Source: Megalonaias nervosa | Taxonomy: Eukaryota > Mollusca > Bivalvia > Unionida > Unionidae | Direction of reading: 5' to 3' | Assembly: GCA_016617855.1 (NCBI GenBank) | Contig: JAECUM010001779.1 | Span: 1-64,000 of the forward strand | DNA length: 64,000 nucleotides | Part shown: in pieces, positions 10,301 through 23,600 of the stretch | Position numbering within the stretch: the stretch's first letter is position 1 | Layout: the number at the start of each line of letters is the position of its first letter | The notes under the pieces: model-generated | Databases searched by the model: none | Seen by the model: only the letters and a program-made list of their open reading frames with translations | Told to the model about the DNA's origin: nothing | Translations under genes and position numbers: made by a program

Positions 10301-13300
10301 TACATTGTGTATTCTTGAAGAAATCAGATTGTATTTCTTTAAATGAATAAAGAAGTTAAACATTTCTATTTGTCAATGTTCACTGCAAATCCGTAACAAC
10401 ATGTCACTGGACTTTGTTAACTTTTCATTTTTAAAGACACTAGCTCCTTGAAAACAAGCTCATAATTGTAGTTGTTATCTGCAATGAACCATCAACAAAA
10501 AAGGTTATAAACTTTCTTTGCGTTTGTCTTCAATGTACTGATTAGAACTGTTGTTCACTCCAGGGCAAATAGAAGGCCATCAACTAACCAGCACACAGTT
10601 GTGGACCAAACAAAGCATTGTTGAGAAAAGTTTATCACTCTGATTTATAAATCAATGAATGTATGAAATTAAGTAATTGCAAATCATCAGAAATAATCCC
10701 ACAATACTTCCAATTTTTATGAATTGACTGTGTTTTCTATGTTTTGATTGGATGTAAATGGTCACGTGATACTGATCTGGAATTTTTTACACATCGATAA
10801 ATTCTGCGGACTACTTTTGGTTCCTGTTTCCAGATCATATGATGTGAAGTTTTATCTATATCAATGCCATACACCCTAACAATAACAATAACAAGCTCCC
10901 ACTCACCCACTTCTGTGATTTCCGATCAAAAATGACAAGCCACAGATTAAAATCGACCATTAGAAGTTAAAACAATGTAATGCACAGACCGTCCTGCACT
11001 CCAACACTAACCCCTATTGTCGAAGAAGGTATATAGCAGGCTTTAGAAGCCAATCTTCGGAAATTATTGCATTTCAACTTGACAACATGTTACAGCAGCA
11101 GTTATTAAAGGTCAGGGTCATATGTCAACCAAGGGATCTAAAAAAAAATGGACACGCTTTTAGTTTTGAAAGATCGAAATGCGTAGAAAGTAACAATGAT
11201 GTTGCTATAACAACATGTGCCATACGTAAGCATAATTTTTGAAAAAAAATCAATGTTCCTGGTTTAACCGCAACAACCACTTTTTATATATTAAAATAAT
11301 GATCATAACAATATATCACTGGCATGACCCACTATGACATTCTACTCCACATCACTGTATAAAAAATTGGTAAATCTTGGCTAGCGATGATTGGGCTATG
11401 TATTCTATCGCAGTTAAGAGGCTAATGAAAGAAAACTTCGATGTACATAAAAGTGAATTTTTGCTGATTAAATCTGCTGATCTGATGTTAGAAAGGAAGT
11501 AAATTGGAATTATACATCAATAAATACCCAACCATGATCATTTAATCCTATAGTGAATAATTCTTGCAACCCAAGCACTGTTTTATTTACCAAAAAAAGA
11601 TTGAAAGAATTTTTTTTAAAAATTGCTTGTGTGTACACATGCTTGACCATTAAAAAATCATCATGTCTTCATTTGACCATCAGGAAATTGTCATGTGTTC
11701 ATTTAACCAGCAAGGAAAAGATTTTCTGTTGGTTCGTTGGCCTGTGTTTTACTGCACAGTAACACAAGTAGGTCCTTGAGGCTGATTATCCCCTTCACTT
11801 TCAATTTTTGTTGAATGGACAACACTTCCAGATGGTTTTAAATAAAAGGCAAAAGTTTCAACATACAAACATGGGCTATTTAAGTATGTGGCATTAAAAA
11901 CATGGACAATTAGGCATCTGGCAATAAAAACATTGGCAATTAAGAATTTGGCATGAAAAACATGGGCAATTTAAGCATCTGGCATGAGTGTGTGTGATTT
12001 GGATTTGGATTTTTTGCATAGCTTTAAAAATGTTTCAGTCATATCTCTAAGATGTCTGCAGTATGGCAGTTTATAGTGATGTCTAGCACTGGGGCATCAT
12101 GCTGCAGACATGTAGCATGATGTCCCACCCAGTCACATTATCCTGACACCAGGCCGACCAGTCCTAACACTAACCTCTTAATGCTGAGCACCTAGCAAGG
12201 CAACTGTTAGTACCATTTTTATGTCTTTGGTGTAACACAGCTGGGGTTCGAACCTGTGACCTCCTACATCTGAGGTGGATACTCTAACCATTTAGGCCAT
12301 GGGAGTGGTCTGCAACCACTATGAGCATAATCATATCCTCTTGGAATCAGATATGGGCTTTTAAGTAGGGCAGAGTATTACCAGGAAAACATATATTGCA
12401 ATATGGCATGTCTGTATTGTGCTACGTATCAATACGTGTTGGTCATTGATAGCATTTATGACTTGAATGTTGATTTTGCATATTTTATACTGAAATAATG
12501 AGCAATTTCCTTGCATTTAATAAAATATGAAGCAGAAAATGAAATCATCTTGCTTTTGAACTGAAATAATGAGCAATTTCCTTGCATTTAATAAAATATG
12601 AAGCAGAAAATGAAATCATCTTCCTTTTAATTCCAACAAAACACCCAGTAACTGTAATAATCACATCACTTGTTTAGAAAACAATAAATAATATCAACAT
12701 GTGAAAACTTCTACCAGAAAGAAACAAAAATACTGGAAAAGAGTTACAGAATTATTTTGCCTGATTAGAAAGTCTTCAAATCAAAATGATCTAAAGATTC
12801 CTTTCTTGCAGTACAATCATGACAAAGGATAAACACAAGAAAAACTACACATAATCACAAATTATCACATTGATAAATATCCTACTTTGATTAGAAAAAT
12901 GAATAATATAGCAAAATTAATAATATCAGTGATTCCAAACCTTTCTTGGTTTTAACCTGAGAGACTAATTACTTAACAGGCAGCAGAAATAAAATCACAG
13001 AAGAACTTAATTTGGCTGACTAGAGACAGTATTTTTGTGACTAGCAAAATTAAACTAATAATATAATTTGATCACTGATGTAAACACCTTGTTTTAATCT
13101 CTAACTTGGCAACACTGTCAACCTATAAGTTTCTCAATAAAAGAAAGAACACAAAATATATAATGTGACAAGATAAAACATAGTCTTTTACAGCTGGACA
13201 AAATTGGAAGATGTCAGCTTATTTAGCTGTGTTTGAAACAAAGGATTAGCAAATTAACATTTTTCAAGAGAAACTTGTTTATGTGTCCTAGCCCTCTTAA

Positions 13301-16300
13301 GTGAATCCATCAAAGTCCAAAGTTCATTCTGTTTACAAAGGAGACATTAAGGTATAGTCATGTTCTTCTTCAGAAATAGTAGCATATCAACATTCTTTGC
13401 ACTGATTGCTACCCTTTGGCTTCAAACAATATCTCCTGCAGTACTGACGACTCTTTCAGCAGGGACAGATGTTGCTGGTATGCAGAGCAACTCTTTGGCA
13501 TAACTGGATAACTCAGGAAACTGATGGTGATGATCTCACCACCATAGTAATGGGTTCTAGGCAAGAGGAATGGACTCCTTATCCTTGTAGCTCTCAATTT
13601 CTTCAATTGCTTTATCAAGAACAGCCTTAGTATTTTTCTCCACTTTCACAACATATACATCTGCAAAAATGGAAGCAAGACCAGCATTAGTTATCTTTGG
13701 AGAAAAAGAACTTGCATCTGTTAGAGCAATGTAAGCATCAGCAGATGTAGATAAGACGGAGTCAACTTTAGCTAATGTGGATGAGTCAGAAGCATCTTCA
13801 TCTGTCTTTAGTCTTTTCATTTGGTGAGATGTAGTTGTGCCGATATCCTCAGCTGACAAGGCTGGTAATTCAGGAAAAGGTGGAACATCAGTAGCTGAAT
13901 CCTGTTGGCATACATGCTTAACTTTCTTTGGCTGATTCTGTTCATAAGAAGTGGATGCAGCCAGAGCCAAGTGGTTGAAGACTTCAGATCGATTGTTGTT
14001 AGAAAGAAAAGGGAGATTTTGGAACCTGGGATCCAGAGCAATTGCTATCTGGAGGAAATCCTTGTTTCCTTCATATCTGGCAGAAAGATCATTCACAATA
14101 GTTGCTTTCATGTACTTCACCAATGTTGAACGGACAGTGCCATAAGCGTAGTCAACAGTTGATTCTGCAGTGGAAGAATGATGGATATGGTGGGTGTTTC
14201 TTCTGTGCACAACACTGTTGCGACTGTCCGTAGTAGTTTGAAACATGCTAATACTTATTCAGCATTGCTAATATCAGTTTCCAACAAGGTGCTTACATGT
14301 TTGTTCACACTGCGCACCTCTTTGCTGGTCACGGCAGAATATACAGCTGGTTGTAGTTTCAGAAACCTTTCAGTCATGTCAGCTGTTGAGTTCCATCAGG
14401 TACAAACATCTTGAATTAGTTTGTTTTGGTAAGTTTAGGAGCTCAATATTGTCTCTGAGTATTCCTGCAGCAACTGCACTGTGGTGAAAAAAGCTGACAA
14501 TTCTTCTGATCCTGCCAAGAAGTCTGCTAGTATCATTGATTTTCAGGCCTTCCTGGGCAGCTAAATTTAGAGTGTGTGCATAGCAACCAATACGTGGGTT
14601 ACATCCTGCTTCTGATGCTGTGACAGCCATGTTTAAAGCACTGTCAGTTAACAGTGGAGGATTGGATTGAAATTCCCCATTCATTAATATCTGACAACAG
14701 AACTACAGCAATATTTGCACCTGTGTGACTCTCAGATAGAGCCTGTGTTTGTAGCACACAACTCTTAAGTTCCCAATCAAGAAAAATAAAACATGCAGTT
14801 ACTGTAACATGATTCCGTTGCTCTGGAAGTCCAACTGTCAGTTGTTAATGCAACTTTAGACGATAAGTGCAAGCATGCTTTTATGTCTTCCTTGACTTGT
14901 AAATACATATCTGGGATAATTTTCTCAGAGAAGACCTGTCTAGATGGCACAACATATCATGGATCAAGCACTGATACCATGTTTAAAAATCCTTTGTTTG
15001 ATGCAACACTGTACAACTGCAAATCGTGAACGATGAAACTAGCAATGGCATGAGTGATAGCTGTGAACCTTGGTGCTGAAGATTTGTATTTAGTCTCTGC
15101 ACCTAGTATATCCGCAGTCTTAATTGTCGATCTGAAACAATATGTACACTTTTAATGGAACCTTTAGCTGTTGCGTTAGAGGTTGTGTCACTCTGTTGCA
15201 CTGTACTTATAGAAAGTACTGATGGATGGTGATGCCGTAAATGAGTAGAGAGGTTTGTCATACCGCCTGCGTGCTTGATTTCAGTTTTGCACATATTACA
15301 CACAGCGACAGTTTTGTCAATTGTATTAGTGCTAAACTCCCTTTTTAGCAAAAAAATTTTTCCAAACAGAACTCTCTGCTCTTGGGTTCTTCACTAGCTC
15401 ATACACAGAAGCTGCCATTTTGTTAACTAAGTTAAGCCTAATAAAAGACATTGGTGTGCTCAAAGCTAGTTCCAGACAGGCTAATGTTGGTGAAGAAAAA
15501 AAACCCAGTATATCCGTATTACTATACTCATATCACAATATACCATTTTGGGCATTTTGTATCACAATTTACTGGTAAATCGGTATATCATTTCACCCTT
15601 AGTTTTAACCCTTGACTGACTTTTTCAAGGGCCAAAAGGCCTGTAAAGATAAAAATATAAGTGTCTGTTGTTAAAAATGCAAACTATCTGATGTAAAGAA
15701 GATCAGACACCATGCAATAAGCTTAGAGTGATGCTTACAAGCCCAGATGATCTCAACATTTTCTTTCTTTCTTTTCTTACCAGCCAATTACTTATCACAG
15801 ATGGTGGGCACACTATCAATGTTGTCCTTGGTCCTTTGCTCACTGCCCTTCCATATGATTGGTCACATTTACTCATACCTGTCAAAAGATTCTCCAAAAT
15901 ATGTATAAAATAAACACAAACTTTTTTTATATTAATACTTTAATAAAAATGGAGTCTGACACTGATGTGACTGCCAAACCATGAAAAAAAAAGAAAAGAG
16001 AAAACATATCCCATACTTCTTTACAAAATACACAACTCTTGTCAATATATTTAAGTGTGTTTGCTTTTGACAACCTACACATACCTTCATAGCCAGTAAC
16101 AATTAAGGTCCCATGAGAATAAATTATGGTGTACCCATTCCTTCAATTCCACCGTCTTGAGTTACCTTTTGGCACAATAGTGGTAAACATTAATTTTCAT
16201 CACAATTTATCAGCACTTTGCTTGTCTCCTTGATTTTTCACCTACTTACAGCCTAAATACGGTTGTTTACAGTCCATAAATGGTGCTTTCTTCTATTTAC

Positions 16301-17636
16301 CAGTTTAAGATACTGGTGCTGAATTACTTTTCTCCCTACCCAAAAGTCTCCAAAAGTAACATGTCCAATCAAAACAGTATTCCATGAACTGTTAAATTTT
16401 CTGAATTTCATCAATTCAGAATGCAGAATTTTCAACAAAAATAAATTAATAATGATTCCACAAAGATTTGAATGGATGGCATCTCTGTATGTCTTAAGAT
16501 TTAATACCACAAAAGCACAATCCTGGGTATACATATGCCAAGCAAAAGTTTGAGAGCAAATACAGTGAAAGCAGAACTTTGCCAAACCTGACCAAAGACA
16601 AACATGCATCACAAGATGAATGAAAAATAGTTGTAAAAATGTACCCAAAAGGCATACAAAGAAATAAATAGGAGCAAAATCTTCAAATTACAAAGTCAAA
16701 AAGTTCTGTCATCCCTACCTACTCCAACTATATCTGCACAGAGAATCTGCAGATAGGTCTGCTGAAAATATGAATCCCTTCTCTCGTAATAGTTTACATC
16801 AAGCGGGTGTGTTTAGATGCCAATTCCTTGAGAAAGTGTTGACATCATTTAGATCAGGATGTTATCATGTGCAGGACATCAAAAAGACTAACATACAAAG
16901 AAACTGATCTTAACATCATCTATCTGAAATCATATAAATTTCTTTATTGTCAATTTAACCTTTATCACTGTACACAGCACAGTATAGCTTCTCAAACTTC
17001 TAGGTGGGTCTTCTCCATTACCATAACCAGATACCCACAGCTAAAATAAACAGCTGCTACCATCATTTTTGACAAACATTGCTTACCCAGTATAGCAAAA
17101 TTTCTGGTAAAAGTAAATTTGATGGCGGCATCTTGGAAACACAGCCAATTCATGTTTATCTTGCCACAAAATTTGCTGTTTTGCAAAAAACCCTAAGTAG
17201 CATACAAAAGACACTAAGGGAACATCTATTTGTTGTTGTTTTCTTGTCTGAGTGGCAGATTTTTTTAAACATTACACACAATTGCAGACCTGCCAACCTA
17301 ATAAAGACCATCTCAGTAAGGCAGATGCATACATGCCAACCCTGAGGAAGGTGAAAGCATAATTGTTTTTGCCAATAAAAAAAGTGTAATCTGTGCAGTT
17401 TTATAAAATATATGCCAGGGTACTTTGTTTTCACAGGGTTCATACTAAAATGATAAGTCATTTCTAAATTGCATCTTTGGGTGAGAACCCCACTTTAAAA
17501 GTGCCTTCCCTGGATCCCATGTACGTTTTAATGGAACATCCCTGATGCTGAACATCACATTTAATTACTACACCACAGCACACACTATATTTACTTGTAG
17601 TTTGTAATATGGGCTGGTGGCCTAAATTACTGAATA

Positions 17637-17676
<40 letters not shown>

Positions 17677-20600
17677 CCTACTTTTTTGAGGCTACAATAT
17701 CATAGCTAATATATTACATGCCATAATTGCAATTAAATTGTATGAAAAATGTCCCTCTATTTTAACTACTAACCTGGATATGCAGGTCAAAATACTTAGC
17801 AAAAAAGGGACAAATTTCATGTCGATTAGAACCAGAATACAAATGCAAAACATACTGAAAAATTACTCATATATATTCAATACTCTACATGTCCAACTTT
17901 TGCAGAATGATCATGAAGTCCACAAATTCTAATACGAGCTTGACCAAGTGTGAAATACAAGTGCTGTATTGCATCACTGTCATATTCTTCTTTACGAATT
18001 TGTAGAAAGGTTTTAATTTGTCCTTTAACTGATGTTTAAAAAGCCCCTTCTGTTTCAAGAATTATCATCCACAAGTCAAACATTAACACGTTTCGCTTAA
18101 TATCTGGTGCCAATTTTTTTAAAAGTACTGACTTATCTGCTAACTTGATTATCAATATAATGAATCTGTGAGGCAAAGTTTCAAATTAAAATAACCCATC
18201 TGTTTTTTTTGGAATTGGGTCAAATACAGTTGATGTAAATAGAAAATTATGAAGGTACATGTAGATCTATAATGGACAAATTAGTTCTTATGCTATTCTA
18301 ACATGGCAGTCTTTCCTTTCAGAATATTTAAAATTTTTTATGATCTGTGGAATTGAAGAGATGATAATATAAATGGCAAACACAACTTTTATTGCTTTAT
18401 TTTTATTATTTTTATTTATTTTTAGTGTACCAGAAAAGTGTATTCCATATACAGGCATGAGTAAGACATAATTAGGTGAAAAAAAGAGTAATGATTATGC
18501 CCAAAGTGTATTAGTTGGTATATATGTAGTTATTATTCTTCCAGAAGTTAGACCAATTTTCTGGAAGGTGTAATGCAATAAAAATTTTCACTTTGGAAAA
18601 GACACATATAAATTGTTCAGATTTTATTGGATGCAGGCAATTTGCATGAAAAGCATGGACTGATCATAGCATCTGTGGTACTTCTGTTAAAGTCAGTCTG
18701 CATCCTTGATGAACTTGGTTTAATCCAGTATGAAACCTACATCCAGATTAAACCCTGACAGGCCAACATCTAGAACTGATATCATTTGTTGTATTTTTGT
18801 ACTTTTTACTATTATTTCCTAAGTCTGTAGTTTAATGGTCATTTCAGTAAGTCTTACAGTCAAATTGGTAAGGGTTGGCAGCTATTCAATTGTTTTAACA
18901 AGCTCAGATGTAAAGCCAATGAAGAAAAGCCTAAAATGACCCAAATACCCGTGATGCTAGATGTGGGATTCCTTAGTAATCCCAAATGCCTTGGAACAAA
19001 ATAACCAACTTGTGTTGTTGTGCTATAAAATATCAAACCAAAAATTTCTTGCAAAAAGTTCAATCTTCAAACATTTCACCAGCAATCATCCTTCTGAAAA
19101 CAAAACCTACCATCCATAAACTAAACTTGAGATTCAGCAAAGCTTGATAATTTAAAAATGACAAAAAGGCGGGCAACAAAAGTGATCCAAGTTCTGTTGC
19201 TATACCCATGGCATCAAGCCAAATATTTACATAAATAGGATGTGCAATACACTACTTTTATTTGGTGCCTAAATCTTTGATCCAAAAATGTCATTTAATG
19301 ATAGTGAACCTGACAAAGACTGAGTCATAATGGTTCCTTTTGGGCTCAGTTTAAACAAATGTAAAAAATGCACTAAAATCTTACGTTAATCCTGTTATAA
19401 CAATTTCAGGAATTATCAAGTCACAGTTAAAGTCATAATGATAAAGCAAACTACAATTTACAACCATCTACACAGATCTAAAATTCTGTTGCCAAGTCAA
19501 GGATATATCTTTAAAATTATTGTTCCCAAAGGTAAAAGAGCTAAATTTACTGTATTTATTGCATTTCATGCTGGTACAGATATTTACCTGGGCTGCCATA
19601 TGGTAGAGCTGTTTCAGTCTGAATTTCAGGAAGTTCTTCTTTTGGCACTGTACAGGTCAAAACATGAAAACAACTTAGTAATGTTATGGGGAACTCATAC
19701 ATAGTAGAATTTCAGGAATATCAATCTATGACATCAACATTCAAATACACCAATAATTAACAGAAACAAAACTTTGTAAAATGACTCTTATAACACTACT
19801 ACATTTCTTAAATGAGCAATTGCTGTAAATTTTCCCTCACAGAAAAGAAAGAACACGATCAGAACTTTAGAGAATTATCACTGCTAAAGGTTAAGAAAAT
19901 TATAAAGTTTATCCACCCAATCAGATAACTGCTAACTAACTTTGGAATTTCCCCTTCCCTTATACTGGCAGACTGAAATGCCCATTATGGAAATACGAGC
20001 AAATGAATTTTTATTTAGATGTATACCAATAACTGATGGCACTTGAGTTATCCTCACCCAGACAACTACCAGTCAACAGATGTACTGGTCAACTAGCTCT
20101 GTGCACAAGATCCTGTTTTGAAAATTGTTTACACTCATGAAAATTTATGACACAAGCTTTGACAAATAAGAAAAAGGGAAATAAATCCCATGAGCTTTGG
20201 TTATTTATGACCTTGCATCATACTGCAGTGTACCACATTTCTGCAGGTCCTAAGTAATGTCCACATTTTGCATCACAAAGTTTACCAAATGTACCAGTCT
20301 GTTTCAGTAGTACAGTCTACTGATGTCAGTTATATTAAATTGTTACATTCACACTCACTTACCTATATTTGGAATTTCAACAAAACACAAACTTACAATG
20401 ACACAAAAGTGATGCTATAAAAGTGTAAAAGAAATGCGTGAAAGTGCTCAAGTTCAAACAAATCATTATTATACAGAGCACATTCACTTTCAAACTTCAT
20501 GTACACTGGTCGACTTGCAAGTCTGTATATACAGTTCGTTCACGTTGTGTTTTAGCAGCTTTGATGATACCAGTGGAATGAAGACCACTAAGTTAATCTG

Positions 20601-23600
20601 CTTATGTGAACAGGACCATGGCTTAATGCAGGGGTTACTGATATGTTTTAAAGTTTTGCAAATCATACTGTCCTTTCATTAAAATGTCACCAATCTTTAT
20701 ATAGTAAGTGTTCAGTTACAAATCCATGGAATGCATTCAAAAGTGGGAAAGATGAAGCATGAAATAATTATGGGCCAACAACATCTTGTCCTTACCTCCC
20801 TTTTATTACAAAAGACTTCAGGCTAATAACTTGGTACACGTGTACTGCTATGTATGCAGTTCATTCAGAGATCCCATCAAATTTTACTTACAAGCTATTG
20901 TGTTGTATTATTTCCTCACCATCTTCCCCTACACAAACTCTATTGGCACAATAATACAACCTGAATTTCTATGCACTGGAGCTCTATTTAATCAATAAAT
21001 TTTAAATGTTTTCACTGAATGTGCATTTAGATAACATAAATTCTGGTGAAGGTGTCTGCATAAAAAGAACCATATATACTCACTAGTAAGTCCAACTGCA
21101 AACAACACCCTGATCTGCCAGCAGATCAAGGTCTATACTGTTTCTTCCACTGATTAATCCAGACAAGCTCCACAGAGTAAGCAGGAGCACGGCGCATAGC
21201 ATTACTATTTCATATTCATACCATACATATAAATTCTTTTCACACTGGCCCATAACTGGATTGGGAAAATCATTACTGGTTCCTCAATAACACAAAACAA
21301 CAAACAGCGTCTCCATTGTGTCTGTGCATTGATTTGTACTCTTGCAACAGACTTGAAAGTCTTGAACATTGATGATATTGCTGTCACTGCCAAAAGAGTA
21401 ATACAATTATCTCACTTTGCTATATGTGTACCATTCTGTTTCCTGTTGGGAAATATCTCTTATATTTAATCACTAGAACTTCTACTGTGGTCATACTTCA
21501 CATAAACTAAAAAAAAATCTCTACTTCAAGCATACTTCACATAAACTATAAAAAATCCCTATTTCAAGCATTATTCATGCATTTTTTAAAAAAGATAAAC
21601 ATTAACTTCAATTTAAATTTAAATCCTATACCTTGCTGTAATTGAAGTTAGTGTTATGTAAACAGCATATTTTGCACAGACTGACCTTACTAGATGTACA
21701 GATTACGTAGTTTAGTCCAAAAAGTCATTATAATAGTTATTTTTGTTTCCAATCATCTTCTCATTATTATTTAAGAAAAGAAAATTGATTTTAAAATCAG
21801 ATAAATAGAGGATTAAATAATTATATTTTGTTCTTTAATTTTAGCGACAAGAGTGTTCATATATGTATCATTGCACAAACTATCTTCAGTGCAATTTGGA
21901 GTTGGTTCAGTATATAATGCCAACTAACCAATATGTAGTGCAATGCATTGAACATCACCTGAAAATGGTGGCAGCAATTGACTTCAAAAGGACACTTCAT
22001 AAGTTTAAAATTGAAAGTATGACTTCATACCAGAGAGAAGCCATTACAGGTGTATTTGAGGGAAAGAATGTGTTTGTGCAAACACAGAATGGCAGTGGAA
22101 AATTGCTTATTTATAAGTCAATTCAGGTTTTGTGCTCCCCTTGTCTTGATCATGTTAAAAAAGTTTTCAAATTTGAACCAGATTTTGATTGAATGTGGTG
22201 GCTTGTCCCTAACACAGAGACAAGATGCCCTGAAATAATCTGATTGATCTGAAAGTGTAGATAGGTTAACATATTGGAACTCTGGCAAGAAAAGACAGGG
22301 ATGGAGTACCCGACACCATGGTTATTTGAGATGATTTGGCTTGGCTGGAATTTTCCTGAACAGATTTACTGCTTAAGTAGATCCTTGATCCCGGATTTGT
22401 CCCATCTGGTGGGAGATATCACAATCAGCTGCAGATATGACACAGCTGAATATCTGTATAGGATGTTTTTTTCCCTCAGAAATTCTGACATTTCTTACAA
22501 CACTGATAAGGTTTTAAAGGTCTGTGGTTAGCCTGTTTCTCAGAGTTGTGTGAATTTTGCTTTGAGAACTGAATCCCTTTCACAATCAGATTTTTATAAA
22601 GGCAGAATAACTGCAATTATTGACAATCTGAATAGATTCTGGAATTGGTTTTTAGGATATATATTCAAAACACAATTTCCCACAATTCATGCATGTTGTT
22701 CCTTGAATATTTCTGCTAATGTATCGTATCACATTTTCTGCAGCTGTAGTAAACGACATCATGCCAGTTATTTCTGTATCATTGCTTCTGCACTATCTTC
22801 AGTTAGCAGCAAACCATTATCAAATATTTCATCCTCCCTTGTTTCATCCTTAACAGATAATCTTTCCGTCTCACTGACCTTCCTAAAGAAATCAGTTATC
22901 GTTTGTTTCAATATGACATACTGCTGTTAAGCTTTAGACATCTCCCTATGGGAGATTGATTGATCAATTTACTATACCCCTCCAAGAAACAATTTGGAAT
23001 ACTCCATAGTTTCTGCAATAGTCCAACAGATCTCCATCATAAAGGTACTTGTATTCAAACAATATTCTCCACAAACAGAGGATTAATTGATATTTTGGAG
23101 AAATTGCAAAAAAAAGAAAAAGATCTGATCAACTAAATTAAAACATTAAAATTACAAATCATGCATTGGGTATGAGAAATCATGGGGTATGAGAAATCAT
23201 GGGAACCACAGGAAACTTGCACGGTCTTTCCTCCATTGGGTTTTAAAAATTGCACTGACCCTAGAACAATTTTGTGAGAAACCCATGATCCCAAGGCCTG
23301 GCAGCATCTCTGCTAATATGCAAACTTTGACTGGCAACCCCAAAAATGTAAGTACCCATGATAATGCTCTCTTCTTTAAAACAAAACCACTGGAACTTGA
23401 TGCTATAACAGACCAGGGTCAATGTTGTTTACAATTAAAATGAGTATATATGGTAATTTATTTCCCATCAAGTATGGAATACCAGTCATTTTACTCTTGT
23501 TAAACTCAGTGCTTTTAGCTTCATATGGCACTTCTGACTGACTGGCATTTGCTTCCAGGGTAAAAGATTTCTTCTTTATAGCCGTTCCTTTCAATGGTAC

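Larger units (their letters stand above)
12365..15600 (-). mobile_element. Probable extent of the BED-hAT element
   Basis: Both flanks of the transposase carry similar subterminal motifs. On the left are 'tattgcaatatgg' and 'gtatcaatacg' (12395-12440). On the right are complementary 'gtatcacaatttactgg' and 'atatcacaatatacc' (15530-15580). The right end 'tttcaccctta' could be a decayed CAGGGGTGAAA-type hAT terminus. I could not fix the exact ends or an 8-bp duplication. Confidence 0.45.
10070..15780 (-). other. HLTF intron 11
   Basis: Contents: a SINE (11988-12312), a 71-bp duplication (12490-12631) and a hAT transposase pseudogene (13428-15418). I see nothing recognisable in 10070-11980 or 12640-13420. 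Confidence 0.7.
15879..23494 (-). other. HLTF intron 10
   Basis: It holds fragments of the 7425 and 7492 families (17284-17550, 18700-18882), a (TTA)n microsatellite and the RecQ-like fragment at 21950-22160. I see no gene in 15900-17280, 18885-21850 or 22200-23490. The ORFs in these parts have no recognisable domain. Confidence 0.65.

Noticed and set aside
13905..14145. Plus-strand ORFs
   Set aside because: Shadows of the hAT transposase coded on the other strand.
16253..16648. 131-codon minus-strand ORF
   Set aside because: Hydrophobic and Cys/His-rich in the way of random AT-rich sequence; no domain, no splice partner.
22550..22930. 126-codon plus-strand ORF, Ser-rich
   Set aside because: Composition looks random; the complement has a short KQTITDFFRK phrase like some transposase ends, but too little to call.
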